Source: Abditibacteriaceae bacterium
Lineage (GTDB): Bacteria; Armatimonadota; Abditibacteriia; Abditibacteriales; Abditibacteriaceae
Direction: 5' to 3'
Assembly (NCBI GenBank): GCA_019239895.1
Contig: JAFAZH010000032.1
Coordinates: 62,001-126,000 of the forward strand
Length of the DNA: 64,000 nt
The notes beneath the pieces were generated by a model. That model was given only the letters and a program-made list of their open reading frames with translations. It was not told the DNA's origin and searched no databases. The position numbers were made by a program, and so were the translations under genes. Below are positions 15,986 to 28,069 of this stretch, one piece after another; the first letter of the stretch is position 1, and each line of letters starts with the position of its first letter.

Positions 15986-18760
15986 ATGGTTGATTCCAAG
16001 ATAAAAGTCCTCTTAGTGGAAGATGATGCAGATGATTACATCATCACCCGCGACTTACTCCGTGAAGCGGAGGCGGCCCAGTTCAGCCTTGAATGGGTGC
16101 GAACTTACGAAGCCGCTCTGGAAGCTATCAGCCGCCAGGAGCATGACGTTTATCTCCTTGATTACCGCTTAGGCGCCTATACTGGCTTAGACCTCTTGCA
16201 AGCCGCTATCCAGAGTGGCTGTAACGCGCCCATCATTTTGTTGACAGGCCAGGGCGACCGCGAAGTAGATGTGGCCGCTATGCAAGTTGGCGCGGCAGAT
16301 TATCTGGTTAAAAGCCAACTTTCCGCGCCTTTGATGGAACGTTCCATCCGCCATGCCCTGGAGCGCAAACAAAATCAGGAAGTACTGCGTGAAAGTGAAG
16401 AGCGGTTGCGGTTTATGACTGAAACCAGCAGCGGAGCCTTATACGAGCGGAAATATGACGCTACAACCTTTGATTACATGAGTCCGGTAATTACCAAGTT
16501 GACTGGCTACTCTCCACAGGAAATCAATGCGATTGGAATTCGCAATATTATTGTAAAAGTTGAGGGCGATATTACCTCGACTCAAGTTGATCTCGCGGCC
16601 AGGAAGCGGGCCAAGGCCCAAGGCGAATTTCAGGCGGACTATCAAGTTCGCACTAAGGCGGGCGAATTGCGTTGGCTCAGTGACCATTCAGTGGCCTGGC
16701 GGGACGCTCAGCAAAATCTTGTTGGTTGGGTTGGTATCTTAAGCGACATCACCGCCCGTAAAGAAGCGGAAGAGCGACAGCGTTCGATGACACATGGGCT
16801 GCAATCGGTTCTCGTTGCGGCTGATGAGTTATTAGTCTGTCCTGATGTGGATTGCGTGTTACGCCGTGCCGTGGAATTGGGCCGCGAAAAGCTGGGGTTA
16901 GAGCGTAGCGGCATTTCCCTCATGGACGAAGACGGCAAATCCATGACGGGTTCTTATGGTACCAATTTGCAAGGGGAGACTACGGATGAACGCGGTTTCA
17001 GCTTCCTCTATGATGCGAAGTGGTTTCAGCCTTCGCCAGAGCAGTCCTCGCTAGAGCAGCCCTCGACTGAATCATCGCTGCATCTCACCGATACCGCTTT
17101 AACCCACTCCACCCGCTGGGTCTGTCACCAAGATCAGCCTTTCTACTATTGGAATGGCAAGCAAATGGTAGCTAGTGGCAAGACGGGCTGGTTAGCGGCC
17201 ACGCCTATTCAATCTACGCACGGTGTGGTTGGAATATTCTTTAATGATAATGCTATCACGGGAACACCCTTTGATGAGGCGAAGCAGGAAATGGTGGCGG
17301 TTTTTTGCTCTCTGATGGGCAACATCATTGAGCGCAAACGGGCCGAGCAACAGCTATCGCATAACGCCTTCTATGACGCTTTAACCAATCTGCCCAATCG
17401 CTCGCTTTTTATGGAGCGATTAGATCGGGCTATCAAGCGTCACAAACGGCATAATGACTATTTATTTGCGGTGCTATTTCTTGATCTTGACCGCTTTAAA
17501 AATGTCAATGATAGTCTGGGGCATACCGTGGGCGATAACTTATTAATTGCGGCGGCGCGGCGGTTAGAAAAATGCCTGCGCACGGAAGATACTGTGGCCC
17601 GTCTGGGCGGTGATGAGTTCACCATTCTGGTAGACGATATTCGAGACCTAACCGAAGCGACTCATGTTGCCGAGCGTATTCAGCAAGAATTAGGCGCACC
17701 TTTCAAATTGGAAAGTGCTTCCGGGACACAAATCGAGTGGTTTACCAGTGTGAGTATTGGTATCGCCATCAGCAACCAGAGCTATGAACAGGCTGAGGAG
17801 GTGCTGCGGGACGCTGACATTGCTATGTATCGCGCCAAAAACCAGGGCAAGGCGCGTCATGAAATCTTTGATACGGCGATGCACGAGCGGGCGCAATCGT
17901 TGCTCCAGTTGGAAACAGACTTATGGCGTGCTTTGGAGCGTGAGGAATTCAGCCTCCAATATCAACCGATTATAGACCTGGCAAGCGGGCGATTGTTTGG
18001 TTTTGAAGCTCTCGTGCGCTGGCAGCACCCACAACGCGGCCTCGTCTCTCCAATGGAATTTATTCCTATCATGGAAGATAACGGCTTAATTCTGCCCCTG
18101 GGCCAATGGGTGCTACGTGAAGCTTGCCGCCAGATGCGTATCTGGCAGGATACGGTAGCCGCAGCCCAATCGCTGATTATTAGCGTCAATGTTTCTAGTA
18201 AGCAATTTTCACAGGCCGATTTGGTAGAGCAAGTGCGACGCGCCTTGGAGGAAACAGGTGTCACCGCCACCCAACTCAAACTCGAAATCACAGAAAGCGT
18301 CATTATGCAAAATGCCAGTTCAGCCGCTGTGATGCTGGCTGAACTCAAGGCATTAGGGGTGCAAGTTTCCATTGATGATTTCGGCACTGGCTATTCCTCT
18401 TTAAACTCACTGCACCTATTTCCTCTAGATACCCTCAAGATAGATCGCTCCTTTGTCCGCAGGCTGGGGCCACAGGGTGAGAATAAAGAAATCATTGAGA
18501 CCATCGTGTCCTTAGCGCGGCATTTATGCATGGAAGTTATTGCTGAAGGGGTGGAGACGAAGGAACATTTAAACCAACTACAGGCATTGGACTGCTCCTA
18601 TGGTCAAGGCTATCTCTTCGCTCAACCGCTAACGCCAGAAGCGGCAACCGCTTATATCGTGGCAAACTTCCAGGCACAAGCCTGCTCCGCTGGCAACGGA
18701 AATCATGCTTTTTCCAATGGACATTCCCTAAGCGTGTCTAAGCCAGAGGAAGCTAAATGA
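15986..18760 (+). CDS. Response regulator with PAS, GAF, GGDEF and EAL domains (c-di-GMP turnover)
   Basis: 924-residue bifunctional c-di-GMP protein. The N-terminal receiver has its Asp in VYLLDYRLG (about residue 59). PAS is at ~140-260 and GAF at ~270-440. The GGDEF domain (~455-625) has intact RLGGDEF and an inhibitory RxxD site (RTED, five residues before). The EAL domain (~640-890) has intact FEALVRW, ESVIM and DDFGTGYSSL. Both cyclase and phosphodiesterase activities look possible, presumably switched by phosphorylation. A GTG at 15983 directly precedes ATG 15986; the ATG is used here. It starts 15-18 bases after the Rcp1-like gene, so the operon is likely. Confidence 0.92.
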   Translation: MVDSKIKVLLVEDDADDYIITRDLLREAEAAQFSLEWVRTYEAALEAISRQEHDVYLLDYRLGAYTGLDLLQAAIQSGCNAPIILLTGQGDREVDVAAMQVGAADYLVKSQLSAPLMERSIRHALERKQNQEVLRESEERLRFMTETSSGALYERKYDATTFDYMSPVITKLTGYSPQEINAIGIRNIIVKVEGDITSTQVDLAARKRAKAQGEFQADYQVRTKAGELRWLSDHSVAWRDAQQNLVGWVGILSDITARKEAEERQRSMTHGLQSVLVAADELLVCPDVDCVLRRAVELGREKLGLERSGISLMDEDGKSMTGSYGTNLQGETTDERGFSFLYDAKWFQPSPEQSSLEQPSTESSLHLTDTALTHSTRWVCHQDQPFYYWNGKQMVASGKTGWLAATPIQSTHGVVGIFFNDNAITGTPFDEAKQEMVAVFCSLMGNIIERKRAEQQLSHNAFYDALTNLPNRSLFMERLDRAIKRHKRHNDYLFAVLFLDLDRFKNVNDSLGHTVGDNLLIAAARRLEKCLRTEDTVARLGGDEFTILVDDIRDLTEATHVAERIQQELGAPFKLESASGTQIEWFTSVSIGIAISNQSYEQAEEVLRDADIAMYRAKNQGKARHEIFDTAMHERAQSLLQLETDLWRALEREEFSLQYQPIIDLASGRLFGFEALVRWQHPQRGLVSPMEFIPIMEDNGLILPLGQWVLREACRQMRIWQDTVAAAQSLIISVNVSSKQFSQADLVEQVRRALEETGVTATQLKLEITESVIMQNASSAAVMLAELKALGVQVSIDDFGTGYSSLNSLHLFPLDTLKIDRSFVRRLGPQGENKEIIETIVSLARHLCMEVIAEGVETKEHLNQLQALDCSYGQGYLFAQPLTPEAATAYIVANFQAQACSAGNGNHAFSNGHSLSVSKPEEAK

Positions 18761-18827
18761 TGATGTTAAAGTGCTGAACTTACGGCACAGTTCATGCATC
18801 CAGAGCTTGGCTGGGAGGAATCTGCCG

Positions 18828-21323
18828 GTGAAAGCATCTGTCCCTCAAAATGAAAAAGCGCGGCTGGAGGCCCTATATGAGTATCAAATTCTTGACACTT
18901 TGCCAGAGCAAGCCTATGACGACATCACTCGTTTAGCTTCGACTATCTGTGGGACGCCAATTGCTCTGGTTAGCCTGGTAGATCGGGAACGCCAGTGGTT
19001 TAAATCTAACGTTGGCTTGGCTGTTAATGAAACATCGCGCGAATGCTCATTTTGCGCGCACGCGATTCACCACCCGGAACTGTTTCTCATTCCCGATGCC
19101 ACTGCTGATGCGCGTTTTGCCGATAATCCCCTCGTCACGGCTGAGCCTCACATCAGGTTTTACGGTGGTGCGCCGCTTATCACCCATGACGGTTTGGAAC
19201 TGGGCACTCTCTGTGTCATTGATGTTAAGCCGCGTCGGTTAACCAGCGAGCAAGAGCACGCTCTGGAAGCCCTGTCGCGCCAGGTTATGGCCCAGCTTGA
19301 ATTGAGGCGTAAAGTTCAGCAGTTAGAAAGTGCCATTGAGAGTAAGGAAGAAATCGCTGCCGAGCTAAGACTGCAAAAGAGCATTCTTGAAGCGCAAAGC
19401 GAGGCCTCCCCGGATGGTATTCTGGTGCTATCCCAGGATGAGCGGATTCTCTCTTTCAACCAGCGGTTTTTACAACTCTGGGGCTTGTCACCTGAGATGA
19501 TGGGGCAGCAATTGAATGAGACGGTGTTAGCTGCCATTGTTAATAAGCTGGTTGAGCCACAGCGGTGGTTAGATAAAATTGCGGATTTACGAGTGCAACA
19601 AGAATCCGAGAGTCGGGATGAAATGATGCTATTAGACGGGCGTATTTTTGATTGGTATAGCGCCCCGATTAAAAATAGCCAGGGGGCGCTGCATGGGCGG
19701 GTATGGTTCACCCGTGATATTACCGAGCGCAAAGAGATCGAACGGATAAAGACCGAATTTATCTCCACCGTTAGCCATGAACTCCGCACACCGCTAACTT
19801 CCATTCGTGGCTCGCTTGGTCTTATTGCTGGTGGGGTGACGGGGGCAGTTTCGGAAAAAGCTAAATCTCTCTTGAACATTGCCATCAATAATAACGACCG
19901 TTTGATTCGCTTGATTAATGACATTCTCGACCTTGATAAAATTGAAGCCGGGCAGATGGTTTTTCAGGAGAAGCCCCTTGAGATAATGCCGCTACTTGAA
20001 GCCGCCGTGGCCGAGAATCGCGCTTATGCCGAGCAGTTTGGGGTCGAGTTGTTCGTCGAGCCGGGACTGCCAGAGGTCAAAGTCAAAGCCGATAGCGACC
20101 GCTTAATGCAGGTGATGGCTAACCTGCTATCAAACGCGGCGAAATTCTCACCTCCCAACGGCCAAGTTACTCTCTCTGCGACCCGGCAGCAGGGGATGGT
20201 GCGGGTGGCTGTGCAAGATCATGGCCCCGGTATTCCCGAAGAGTTTCGCAGTCGTATCTTTGATAAATTCGCCCAGGCCGATGCTTCCGATAGCCGCCAT
20301 CAGGGGGGCACCGGATTGGGCCTAAGCATTGCCAAAAATATTGTCGAAAGAATGGGCGGGCGCATCGGTTTTAAGACACAAGTGGGTGCGGGCACAACTT
20401 TCTATTTTGAATTACCAGAGTGGGGCGCACCAGAAGCAGGTAAACCGCAAACTAGTATGACGGAAGCTCTGGGAACAGACATTGCCAAACGTCAGGGCCG
20501 CATTTTAGTTTGTGAAGACGACCATGATGTGGCGCATCTCCTGACTATCATGTTGCAGCGCGGCGGCTTTGAGACGGACGTGGCCCATAATGCCCAGGAA
20601 GCCAAGGCATTAGCTCTGGAAAATCGCTATGTGGCGATGACACTGGATTTAGAACTGCCAGGACAAGACGGCATTTCTCTGGTGCGCGAATTGCGCAGTG
20701 AGGCCGGAGAAATTCACTCTGGTGCGCCTTATCTGCCAATTATTGTTGTCTCGGCGATGGCCCCTGTTGGCCAGGCCGAATTAGACGGTGACGCGTTTGG
20801 CATTATTGACTGGCTGGATAAACCCATTAATCCAGATCATCTGTTAGCCGCTGTTGAACAGGCCGCCCGGCAGCGCCGAAAAGGAGCGTTCGGGGTCTCG
20901 CCCGCAATGCAGCCCGAAGGGGAGATGGAAGGAGAGAGGGCAAAGCGTAAGGCGCGTATTCTGCACGTAGAGGATGAGCTTGATGTCTGTCGCATTACCA
21001 CAATGGTATTAGCAGATGTGGCGGAGATGGTTTGTGTTACAACACTCCAAGAGGCAAAGGAACAATTGGAAGGGAGCTGCTTTGATCTGGTAATAATAGA
21101 TTTGAGCTTGCCCGATGGTTCTGGCTTAGAGTTATTGTCAATGACCAATCAACATGATCCACCCATTCCCGTCGTGATTTTCTCGGCGGAAGAAATGCGG
21201 CAGGGCCTTACGCATAATATTGCCGGGACCTTAGTCAAGACGCGGGCTTCAAATGCAGAATTGTTGCAGACAATTCAATCTATTGTGCAGGCGAATCACT
21301 CGACCTGCAATAGTGTCAATTAG
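18828..21323 (+). CDS. Hybrid histidine kinase (GAF-PAS-HisKA-HATPase-REC-REC)
   Basis: 831 residues from GTG 18828, preferred because GGGAGG lies nine bases upstream and because this protein family starts close to the ARLEALYEYQILDT motif; a GTG at 18771 would add 19 residues. GAF is at ~10-170 (ECSFCAHAI, FYGGAPL). PAS is at ~195-305. HisKA has His317 in STVSHELRTPLTSIRG. HATPase is at ~425-540 (NLLSNAAKFS, DHGPGIP, GTGLGLSI). Two receivers follow: ILVCEDDHDVA...LDLELPGQDG and ILHVEDELDV...IIDLSLPDGSG. It has no transmembrane segment. It is part of the same-strand signalling cluster, and the two C-terminal receivers suggest a multistep phosphorelay through the HPt domain of the protein at 21738. 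Confidence 0.91.
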   Translation: MKASVPQNEKARLEALYEYQILDTLPEQAYDDITRLASTICGTPIALVSLVDRERQWFKSNVGLAVNETSRECSFCAHAIHHPELFLIPDATADARFADNPLVTAEPHIRFYGGAPLITHDGLELGTLCVIDVKPRRLTSEQEHALEALSRQVMAQLELRRKVQQLESAIESKEEIAAELRLQKSILEAQSEASPDGILVLSQDERILSFNQRFLQLWGLSPEMMGQQLNETVLAAIVNKLVEPQRWLDKIADLRVQQESESRDEMMLLDGRIFDWYSAPIKNSQGALHGRVWFTRDITERKEIERIKTEFISTVSHELRTPLTSIRGSLGLIAGGVTGAVSEKAKSLLNIAINNNDRLIRLINDILDLDKIEAGQMVFQEKPLEIMPLLEAAVAENRAYAEQFGVELFVEPGLPEVKVKADSDRLMQVMANLLSNAAKFSPPNGQVTLSATRQQGMVRVAVQDHGPGIPEEFRSRIFDKFAQADASDSRHQGGTGLGLSIAKNIVERMGGRIGFKTQVGAGTTFYFELPEWGAPEAGKPQTSMTEALGTDIAKRQGRILVCEDDHDVAHLLTIMLQRGGFETDVAHNAQEAKALALENRYVAMTLDLELPGQDGISLVRELRSEAGEIHSGAPYLPIIVVSAMAPVGQAELDGDAFGIIDWLDKPINPDHLLAAVEQAARQRRKGAFGVSPAMQPEGEMEGERAKRKARILHVEDELDVCRITTMVLADVAEMVCVTTLQEAKEQLEGSCFDLVIIDLSLPDGSGLELLSMTNQHDPPIPVVIFSAEEMRQGLTHNIAGTLVKTRASNAELLQTIQSIVQANHSTCNSVN

Positions 21324-21352
21324 ATACCAATAATATTCGCTTAAAATCCGCT

Positions 21353-21745
21353 ATGAGTTCACGCCAGTTAAGCCGTATTATGATGATCGAAGATGAGGCG
21401 GATATTCAAGCCGTCGCGGGCATGGCGCTTGAAGCCGTGGGCGGCTTTACGGTGCAGGTTTGCAGTTCAGGGCGTGAAGCGGTGCAGTGCGCGGCAGCTT
21501 TTGCCCCCGATTTGATATTGTTAGATGTGATGATGCCGGGCATGGATGGCCCCACCACTTTGAAAAGCTTGCGCGAGATTCCTGCGATGGCAGCCACACC
21601 AGTTATTTTTATGACGGCTAAAGTGCAGCCGCACGAAGTCGCTCGCTACCAGGAGTTAGGGGCAATTGACGTGATTGCTAAACCCTTTGACCCGATGACG
21701 CTATCGGCTACAGTAACCAGTATTTGGGCGCAACATTATGGCTGA
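21353..21745 (+). CDS. Single-domain response regulator, CheY-like
   Basis: 130-residue receiver with acidic pocket MIEDEAD, phospho-acceptor D58 in LILLDVMMPGMDG, Thr in IFMTAK and Lys in DVIAKPFDP. No output domain. Its last eight bases overlap the start of the next gene, so translation of the two is coupled. The partner kinase is most likely the hybrid kinase immediately upstream, 29 bases away. Confidence 0.92.
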   Translation: MSSRQLSRIMMIEDEADIQAVAGMALEAVGGFTVQVCSSGREAVQCAAAFAPDLILLDVMMPGMDGPTTLKSLREIPAMAATPVIFMTAKVQPHEVARYQELGAIDVIAKPFDPMTLSATVTSIWAQHYG

Positions 21746-23498
21746 TGCAGCGAACTTCGCCGAACAATTAAATCTTCTGCGGCAGTCTTATCGCGCTGCT
21801 TTGCCAGCTAAGCTCATTGAAATTGAGAAAACCTGGCAGGGGCTGCAAACGGCCTGGAATGCCGAGGCTTTGGACTCGCTGCATCGCCAGGTGCATAATC
21901 TCAGCGGTTCGGGTGCGGCTTATGGTTTTACGCGGGTGAGCGAAGCCGCCCGTCCTTTGGAAATCCTTATTCAGTCCATCGGAGAAGCTCAAAGCGCGGC
22001 AACTGCACCACAACAGGAAAAGTTCGCTGTGCTTTTCGCTACCTTACAACAGGCGGCCTCCGAACCTGACTCAGTGTCCCCTGACTCAGCACCAGCGCGC
22101 AACGCCGCAACGCCTGATAATGGAGTAGCACAGGCTAACCTTACCAAGTTAGAGGTTGATGGCGCGGGTGTTCAAACGCCAGCCGCTCAAATGCCAGCCG
22201 TTCCTGCGAACGATAATCAAACGAGTAACGCCCTAATTTTTTTAATCTCGGATGATACTGTATTAGCCCATGAGTTAGAGTTGCAAGTTAGCTATTTTAG
22301 CTATCGCGTGCATACTTTTACCCAATTAAGTGATCTAGAAGGAGCGGCGTCTGAAACGCCCCCCGCCGCTATCCTCGTGGATATGTTAACGACTGGGGAT
22401 GAACCCATTGACATGGAGCGGGTAGCGCAGCTTAAACAGGGAATATTGGCCACCGTTCCCCTGGTTTTTATTTCGTCCCATGAAGACATCTCACATCGTT
22501 TACAAGCGGTGCGGGCTGGGGGCGACGCTTATTTCACGAAGCCTTTAGACACGGGCGAGTTGATTGATAAATTAGATAGTCTGACCGCCAGTCACACGCC
22601 TGAACCTTATCATATCCTCATTGTCGAAGATGACTCGACCCTGGCACGCTACTATACCTTAAACCTGCAAGCAGCCGGCATGATCGCCTCAGCGATTACC
22701 GATCCGCTACAAGTGCTTCATGCGCTCAGCGAATTCCGGCCCGATTTAATCTTGATGGATGTCTACATGCCCGCCTGTAACGGTCTGGAACTGTCCACTG
22801 TCATTCGCCAGCAGGAAGATTTTGTGAGCATTCCGATAGTCTTTCTCTCGGCAGAAACTGACCTCAGCAAGCAGATGGCGGCGATGAGCCGGGGTGGGGA
22901 TGACTTCCTGACCAAACCCATTAAGCCAGCCCATTTAGTGGCGTCGGTGGCCAGCCGCGCTCATCGTTCGCGGGTGCTGCGCTCCCTCATGGTGCGCGAT
23001 AGCCTGACCGGATTATTTAATCACACAGCCACCAAAGAGCAACTGGATATTGCCCTCGCCCGCTCACGGCGCAATGAGGCTCAGGTGACGTTTGCCATGA
23101 TTGATATTGATAAGTTTAAATCGGTTAATGATACCCACGGCCATGCGGTGGGAGACCGGGTTATTAAAAGCCTGTCGCGTCTCTTGCAGCAACGCCTACG
23201 CAAGACAGACATAGTCGGGCGGTATGGTGGCGAGGAGTTTGCGGCGGTGCTAGTGGATACTGATGGACCGGCGGCTCTAAGCGTCTTAGAAGAAATCCGC
23301 GCTCACTTCGCGCAAATTCGGCACCAGGGCGAAGCCGAGCCGTTCTCGGTGACTTTTAGTTGTGGTGTCGCTACCTCCCCGCCGTGGCTCGAAGCTAATG
23401 AACTTGCCGATGCCGCCGATAAAGCCCTCTATGAAGCCAAACGCACAGGCCGCAATCGCATCGTTACCAGCGAACCCCTCCTTGAAGTGACTTCATAA
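21738..23498 (+). CDS. HPt-REC-REC-GGDEF protein (diguanylate cyclase at the end of a phosphorelay)
   Basis: 586 residues. The N-terminal HPt domain has phospho-His 53 in LHRQVHNLSGSGAAYG. A Pro/Ala/Thr-rich linker runs ~115-160. Receiver 1 (~165-280) has ISDD and AAILVDML. Receiver 2 (~290-410) has IVEDDS and LILMDVYMPACNG. The GGDEF domain (~420-580) carries the active variant RYGGEEF and an inhibitory RKTD site five residues upstream. It overlaps the preceding receiver gene by eight bases. HPt plus receivers plus cyclase in one chain suggests that phosphate from the upstream hybrid kinase controls c-di-GMP synthesis. Confidence 0.91.
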   Translation: MADAANFAEQLNLLRQSYRAALPAKLIEIEKTWQGLQTAWNAEALDSLHRQVHNLSGSGAAYGFTRVSEAARPLEILIQSIGEAQSAATAPQQEKFAVLFATLQQAASEPDSVSPDSAPARNAATPDNGVAQANLTKLEVDGAGVQTPAAQMPAVPANDNQTSNALIFLISDDTVLAHELELQVSYFSYRVHTFTQLSDLEGAASETPPAAILVDMLTTGDEPIDMERVAQLKQGILATVPLVFISSHEDISHRLQAVRAGGDAYFTKPLDTGELIDKLDSLTASHTPEPYHILIVEDDSTLARYYTLNLQAAGMIASAITDPLQVLHALSEFRPDLILMDVYMPACNGLELSTVIRQQEDFVSIPIVFLSAETDLSKQMAAMSRGGDDFLTKPIKPAHLVASVASRAHRSRVLRSLMVRDSLTGLFNHTATKEQLDIALARSRRNEAQVTFAMIDIDKFKSVNDTHGHAVGDRVIKSLSRLLQQRLRKTDIVGRYGGEEFAAVLVDTDGPAALSVLEEIRAHFAQIRHQGEAEPFSVTFSCGVATSPPWLEANELADAADKALYEAKRTGRNRIVTSEPLLEVTS

Positions 23499-23665
23499 GC
23501 ACTTGCCTGCATCCCATTATCTCCATCATTTTGAAATGAGTAACAATAAGGGAGCCGACTTCTTGTCGGGTCGTTTTGTTGTTGTGCCTTGTTGTTGTCA
23601 CTGACCTGTTTCCATTAGCCAAGCACAATTCGTAGCATAACCTTTATTGCTGAGTTTCGATTTTC

Positions 23666-24913
23666 ATGACCATTCAATTTAATCCCAAGCTACGCAATGT
23701 TGAAATTGTCCCTTTTGAATCGCAGGGTGAAGAGTTCCTCTGGATGCACGACAGTTTAGGAATCGCGCCGAATGCTTCAATCCCTCGTATGCTGGCTCCG
23801 TTAATCAGTCTCTTTGATGGCACGCGCAACGTCTCGCAGATTATCAGAACTTACGCCCTACACGGCGGCGAAGAACTGCCGGAGTGGTTTGTCGAGAAAA
23901 TCATCAACCAATTAGATGAAGGGCTGCTCCTGGATTCGCCGCGCTTTGAGAAGGAGCGGAAGGCCATCTGGCGCGAGTTTGAAGATGCACCGGCTCGCTC
24001 AGCCGCCTTTGCTGGTCAATCCTACCCCGCCGAGCCAACCGCGCTCCGCCGTTTGCTGAGCGGTTTCTTTCGCAAAGCCGAGACATTAAACGACCAAACG
24101 CTGACGGCATTAAATGATGGGGCGAAGGTGCGCGGCATTGTGGTACCGCACATTGACTTTGCACGCGGCGGCCCAGTGGAAGCCCTAGCCTATCAGCAAT
24201 TACAGGAATCGTTTGATGTGGTGGTAATTCTCGGTATTGCCCACTGCGGGGTGCGCTATCCTTTTTGTGCGGCCCCTAAAGACTATGAGACTCCCCTGGG
24301 AACCGCGTGCGCTGATGCACAATTCGTTGAGGCTCTGCGAGAGCGTGTTGGCCCGCGTCTGATTGCTGAACAGTTTGCCCATAAGAATGAGCATTCGGTG
24401 GAGTTTGTAACCGTGTTTCTCCAATATCTGGAGCATTTACGTCATGCGCGTATTGTCCCTATTCTCTGTGGTGGCTTTCATAGCGAAGTGCGTCGCCAGG
24501 TATCCCCTCAAACTAATGCGGATATTATGCAATTTTGTACCGCTCTGCGTGAGACGGTGCATAAATGGGAGCAACAGGGGCAACGGGTTGGGCTGATTGC
24601 CAGCGTTGACCTGGCCCATGTCGGCCCCAATTTTGATCACGACGCGCCGCCTGTCACGAAAGCCAAAATCCGTGCCGTGGAAATCGAAGACCGCGAGTTC
24701 TTACGCTACGTTGAAGCGGGCGATGCCGAAGGAATGCACGACCATATCGCCCGTGATGATAACACCCGCAACATAGACGCGCATCCTGCGATTTATACCT
24801 TGCTGCTGGCCTTCCCAGAACTACGCGCCAAGCTTTTGCACTATTCCTATGCCGGTGCCCCCTCCGATTCCATAGTCTCATTTGCATCCATGACGTTATA
24901 CGAAAATGCTTAA
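23666..24913 (+). CDS. MEMO1-family protein (AmmeMemoRadiSam system protein B) with N-terminal extension
   Basis: 415 residues. Residues ~115-412 match the MEMO/AmmeMemoRadiSam B fold, related to class III extradiol dioxygenases: AFAGQSYPAEP, GIVVPHIDFARGGPVEA, VVILGIAHCGVRYPFC, KNEHSVEFVTVFLQYL, ILCGGFH, and SVDLAHVGPNFDHD. Conserved metal-ligand-like His residues are present. Residues 1-110 form an extra domain (ISLFDGTRNVSQIIRTY, a helical region like a winged-helix or PqqD-type module) not found in minimal MEMO proteins. The AMMECR1 and radical SAM partners are not adjacent. Its function is unknown. Confidence 0.82.
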   Translation: MTIQFNPKLRNVEIVPFESQGEEFLWMHDSLGIAPNASIPRMLAPLISLFDGTRNVSQIIRTYALHGGEELPEWFVEKIINQLDEGLLLDSPRFEKERKAIWREFEDAPARSAAFAGQSYPAEPTALRRLLSGFFRKAETLNDQTLTALNDGAKVRGIVVPHIDFARGGPVEALAYQQLQESFDVVVILGIAHCGVRYPFCAAPKDYETPLGTACADAQFVEALRERVGPRLIAEQFAHKNEHSVEFVTVFLQYLEHLRHARIVPILCGGFHSEVRRQVSPQTNADIMQFCTALRETVHKWEQQGQRVGLIASVDLAHVGPNFDHDAPPVTKAKIRAVEIEDREFLRYVEAGDAEGMHDHIARDDNTRNIDAHPAIYTLLLAFPELRAKLLHYSYAGAPSDSIVSFASMTLYENA

Positions 24914-24940
24914 TAGATTTCTGTCATCAGTCATGGTCTG

Positions 24941-25043
24941 GTGTCATTCCGAGCGGAGTGCAACGGAGTCGAGGAATCTTTGAGGGGCAACTCAGTTAAG
25001 ATTTCTCCACTGCGCTCGTGCCTCGCTCCGGTCGAAATGACAC
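24941..25043. repeat. Imperfect inverted repeat, 'TCATTTCGACC' family (copy 2)
   Basis: Left end GTGTCATTCCGAGCGGAG, right end CTCCGGTCGAAATGACAC, with internal GAGGAATCTT/AAGATTTCTCC also inverted. It is similar to 4589-4681. It lies between the MEMO-family gene and ligA on a 199-base gap. Confidence 0.8.
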
Positions 25044-25106
25044 TCCGCATGAGACTTATGCAATAAGTCTCATGATTGCGCCGCGTCTGTGATTGAAGGA
25101 CAATAA

Positions 25107-27283
<2,177 letters not shown>

Positions 27284-27294
27284 GGACATCTTTT

Positions 27295-28062
27295 ATGAAT
27301 ACCTGGAAACTCCAACACATCGCTTACAAAGTCGTCAAAGAGCAGCATTATGAAGTGGCTTTGCTCCCCATTGGTTCCTGCGAACCGCACAACCACCACT
27401 TGCCGTATGGCTCGGATGCTCTGCATAGCGAGGGGGTAGCCGACCGCCTCTGCGCCGCCGCTACAGAATTGGGTGCTAAAGTCGTGCAATTGCCGACCAT
27501 TCCCTATGGCGTGCAGAGTAATATGCTGAAGCTTCCTTTAGCGATTAATGTTTATCCCACGACATTAATGGCTTTTCTAAAAGACATTGTGAACTCGCTG
27601 GAAAACAGTGACATCCGCAAACTGATTATCCTCAATGGGCATGGCGGCAACGATTTCTTGAAGCCCTTTGTGCGCGAGATGATGGGACGCAGCAAAGTCT
27701 TTATCTGCATTATTGACTGGTGGAAAGTTGGCAACGACATCTACAAAGACATCTTTGAAGCCCCCGACGATCATGGCGGTGAGATGGAAACCAGCGGTGA
27801 TATGGCTTTATTCGGTCACCTCGTGCATCTCGAAGACGCCCTGGATGGAGCCTGGAAGCCAACGCGCTTTGAGGCGGTTAATAAAGGCTGGGTCTCTGTT
27901 TCCCGCGAGTGGCACCTGCTAACAGAAAGCACGGGAGTGGGTAATCCCTCGCAAGCCTCCGCCGAAAAGGGTGAAAAATACATCAGTGTAGTGGTAGAGC
28001 GACTTGCCCGCTTTGTGCAAGAGTTGTCGGATACAGAAATGGATGAGAAGTTTCCATTTTAA
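27295..28062 (+). CDS. Creatininase-family amidohydrolase
   Basis: 255-residue metal-dependent amidohydrolase of the creatininase/MftE-like family. Metal-ligand motifs are GSCEPHNHHLPYGSDAL (Glu30, His34, Asp41) and LNGHGGND, plus DDHGGEMETS. The open frame extends upstream to 27223, but those 24 residues would be encoded by the right arm of a palindromic repeat, so ATG 27295 (MNTWKLQHI) is used. No strong Shine-Dalgarno is visible. Possible substrates include creatinine, N-formamides or peptide-derived amides; the context does not decide. It could depend on read-through from ligA or a promoter inside the repeat. Confidence 0.87.
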   Translation: MNTWKLQHIAYKVVKEQHYEVALLPIGSCEPHNHHLPYGSDALHSEGVADRLCAAATELGAKVVQLPTIPYGVQSNMLKLPLAINVYPTTLMAFLKDIVNSLENSDIRKLIILNGHGGNDFLKPFVREMMGRSKVFICIIDWWKVGNDIYKDIFEAPDDHGGEMETSGDMALFGHLVHLEDALDGAWKPTRFEAVNKGWVSVSREWHLLTESTGVGNPSQASAEKGEKYISVVVERLARFVQELSDTEMDEKFPF

Positions 28063-28069
28063 CAGGGAA

